Below the pieces are notes generated by a model. That model was given only the letters and a program-made list of their open reading frames with translations. It had not been told where the DNA came from and made no database searches. Below are positions 16,182 to 17,934 of a stretch of 17,934 bases of DNA, one piece after another (position 1 is the stretch's first letter; the number at the start of each line of letters is the position of its first letter). Made by a program: the position numbers and the translations under genes. The DNA comes from Bacillota bacterium (GTDB lineage: Bacteria > Bacillota > Clostridia > Peptostreptococcales > Anaerovoracaceae), in contig JAUNBO010000018.1 of the NCBI GenBank assembly GCA_030527065.1, positions 1-17,934 of the forward strand, read 5' to 3'.

Positions 16182-17297
16182 ATGAAGCCGGTCTTTGAGG
16201 AGGCGGAGTTTTATTTGAAAACCAATGCGGAAAGACTTTCCCCGGCTGAGAAAGAGCCTCACTATGCTCTGCGCTTTCTGGTGCTGAGCGTCATCTGCGC
16301 CGCCGTGTTCCTGGCGTCCTTCCTGCTGGGACGCTATTCCGTGGATCCGGCCTCCCTCCTGCGCATCCTCTGTGACCAGGTGACCAGCTTTTTCGGCGGC
16401 CTTTTCCGCCAGGACTGGTCCCTTACCCAGACCTGGAGCAACCAGGAGGAAACCGTCATCCTGCAGATCCGCCTGCCCCGAATCGCCGCCGCCGCCCTGG
16501 TGGGGGCCGCCCTTTCCACTGCGGGAGCCGCCTATCAGGGCATGTTCCGCAACCCCATGGTCTCTCCCGACATCCTGGGGGCCTCTTCCGGCGCAGGCTT
16601 CGGCGCCGCCATGGGCATCCTCATGTACTTCGGCTACTTCGGCATCTCCGTCTGCGCCTTCGCCTTCGGCCTGGGGGCGGTGCTCCTGGCCTATCTCATC
16701 AGCAAGGTCAGCCGCCTGAACACCACCCTCTCCATGGTGCTGGCGGGCATCATGGTCAGCTCCCTCTTTTCCTCCTGCACCTCCTTCGTCAAGCTCATCG
16801 CCGATACAGAGGAGGTCCTTCCCGCCATCACCTACTGGCTCATGGGCTCCCTGGCTTCCATAAAGCCCCGGGACGTCTGGTTCCTTCTGATCCCCGTCCT
16901 GGCGGGCCTCATCCCCCTGCTGCTCCTGCGCTGGAAGATCAACATCCTCACCGTCAGCGAGGAAGAAGCCGCCAGCCTGGGCATCAACACCGGCCGCCTG
17001 CGCCTTGTAGTGATCTTCTGCGCCACCCTCATGACGGCGGGCAGCGTGGCGGTCAGCGGCATGATAGGCTGGGTGGGCCTTGTCATCCCTCATTTCTGCC
17101 GCATGATCTTCGGCTATGATTACAAGCGCCTGATCCCTGCCTCCGCCGTTTTCGGCGCCGCCTTCCTCATGGTGGTGGACAACATCGCCCGGAACGTGGC
17201 CACCAGCGAGATCCCTCTGGGGATACTCACTTCCTTCATCGGCGCGCCGGTCTTTGTCTATCTGATCCTGACAGGAGGTACCAACCGTGGCCGTTAA
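16182..17297 (+). CDS. FecCD-family ABC transporter permease
   Basis: This 371-residue polytopic membrane protein is the permease of an iron-siderophore/cobamide/heme importer. The family signatures are AYQGMFRNPMVSPDILGASS, then SGMIGWVGLVIPHFCRM with downstream NIARNVATSEIPLGILTS. Roughly nine to ten hydrophobic segments alternate as in BtuC and FhuB. The start is uncertain. The ATG at 16182 has no good ribosome binding site. A TTG at 16215 (360 residues, closer to the family size) has AGGAGG about 11 bases upstream, and TTG and GTG starts are used elsewhere in this locus. The stop overlaps the ATPase start by 11 bases, so permease and ATPase are coupled. It probably pairs with the divergently encoded binding lipoprotein. 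Confidence 0.93.
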   Translation: MKPVFEEAEFYLKTNAERLSPAEKEPHYALRFLVLSVICAAVFLASFLLGRYSVDPASLLRILCDQVTSFFGGLFRQDWSLTQTWSNQEETVILQIRLPRIAAAALVGAALSTAGAAYQGMFRNPMVSPDILGASSGAGFGAAMGILMYFGYFGISVCAFAFGLGAVLLAYLISKVSRLNTTLSMVLAGIMVSSLFSSCTSFVKLIADTEEVLPAITYWLMGSLASIKPRDVWFLLIPVLAGLIPLLLLRWKINILTVSEEEAASLGINTGRLRLVVIFCATLMTAGSVAVSGMIGWVGLVIPHFCRMIFGYDYKRLIPASAVFGAAFLMVVDNIARNVATSEIPLGILTSFIGAPVFVYLILTGGTNRGR

Positions 17298-17934
17298 CAT
17301 CATCGATCTGGATTTTTCCTACGACACCCGCAAGGTCCTTCATAACATCAATTTTTCCGCCGAGGGCGGCAGCCTGGTGGCTGTGCTGGGGCCCAACGGC
17401 GTGGGGAAAAGCACTCTGTTCCGCTGCATTCTCGGCTTTCTCCGGCCGGACAAGGGCTCTGTCCTCCTCAACGGCAGGGAGATCAGCAGCCTTTCCCGCC
17501 AGGAGGCCGCCAGGGAGATTGCCTATATCCCCCAGGTGGCTTCCCCTACCTTTGATTATACGGTGCTGGAAATGGTCCTGATGGGGGTCAGCAACCAGCT
17601 GGGCTATTTTGAGAGCCCCGGCCCCGCTCACAGGGAACAGGCGCTGGATACCCTGGGAGACCTGGGCATCGCCCATCTGCGGAACCGGGGCTGCGCCCAG
17701 ATCAGCGGCGGCGAGCGGCAGCTGGCCCTTCTGGCCCGGGCCCTCATCCAGAACGCAAAGGTCCTTCTGATGGACGAGCCCACCGCCAACCTGGACTACG
17801 GCAACCAATACCGGGTGATGGAGCGGATCGCCGGCCTGGCCTCCAAAGGCTACACCGTCATCTTCTCCACTCACGACCCCAACCAGGCCCTGCTCCACGC
17901 CAACAGGGTTTTTGCCCTGAAGGGCGGCACCACC
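17287..17934 (+). CDS. ABC transporter ATP-binding protein, metal-chelate importer (partial)
   Basis: This is the ATPase subunit of the same importer (FepC/BtuD type). It is visible for 216 codons with no stop before the window edge. Walker A is GPNGVGKST (about residues 35-43), the Q-loop region is AYIPQ, and the ABC signature is ISGGERQ. Walker B is LLMDEPTANLD and the H-loop is STHDP. The start is GTG at 17287 with AGGAGG at 17273-17278, 8 bases upstream, lying inside the end of the permease gene. Family members are about 250-260 residues, so only the last few dozen residues are missing. Confidence 0.95.
   Translation, partial: MAVNIIDLDFSYDTRKVLHNINFSAEGGSLVAVLGPNGVGKSTLFRCILGFLRPDKGSVLLNGREISSLSRQEAAREIAYIPQVASPTFDYTVLEMVLMGVSNQLGYFESPGPAHREQALDTLGDLGIAHLRNRGCAQISGGERQLALLARALIQNAKVLLMDEPTANLDYGNQYRVMERIAGLASKGYTVIFSTHDPNQALLHANRVFALKGGTT

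Noticed and set aside
16107..17303. Open frame of 398 codons on the minus strand
   Set aside because: It is antisense to the FecCD permease. Its product is extremely rich in Gly, Asp, His and Ala, the complement of hydrophobic membrane codons.

Overview
The window looks like chromosomal DNA of a GC-rich anaerobic Firmicute, most likely a gut-type clostridium of the Oscillospiraceae/Lachnospiraceae kind. The signs are strong AGGAGG ribosome binding sites, two Gram-positive-style lipoproteins, a single-chain pyruvate:ferredoxin oxidoreductase, and a large secreted protein with GLUG repeats and a copper-amine-oxidase-like C-terminal module. There is no rRNA, tRNA or other phylogenetic marker, so the taxonomy is an inference. 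I see no mobile element, CRISPR array or RNA gene.

Layout. (1) 1-2351, plus strand: an unrecognised Cys-rich protein (29 Cys in 341 residues, Cys/Pro-rich tail) and an unrecognised acidic lipoprotein, each followed by a hairpin terminator. (2) 2430-8032, minus strand: nifJ (pyruvate:ferredoxin oxidoreductase) with its own promoter, then a serine palmitoyltransferase-like alpha-oxoamine synthase, then a short-chain dehydrogenase 9 bases downstream. The last two fit the first two steps of sphingoid-base or sulfonolipid-base synthesis (condensation, then ketone reduction). (3) 8221-16072, minus strand: a tightly overlapping operon of a siderophore/cobamide-type ABC substrate-binding lipoprotein, a secreted Ig-like protein with a C-terminal membrane anchor, a MotA/TolQ/ExbB proton channel, a DUF2149 protein carrying an ExbD-like Asp-Val-Met-Leu-Val-Leu segment, and a 1444-residue secreted beta-helix protein. 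(4) 16182-17934, plus strand, divergent from (3): the matching FecCD permease and ABC ATPase, the latter cut by the window edge. A 109-base AT-rich spacer with a promoter and an imperfect palindrome separates (3) and (4).

Regions 3 and 4 together look like one metal-chelate uptake locus. ATP-driven import (binding lipoprotein, permease, ATPase) sits next to a putative proton-motive-force-driven ExbB/DUF2149 motor with a membrane-anchored extracellular arm and a very large surface protein. This resembles TonB-ExbB-ExbD logic transplanted to a probably single-membrane cell. It and the SPT-SDR pair are the two most interesting points of the window. Many plausible-looking long open frames lie antisense to these genes and are shadows of GC-rich codons.
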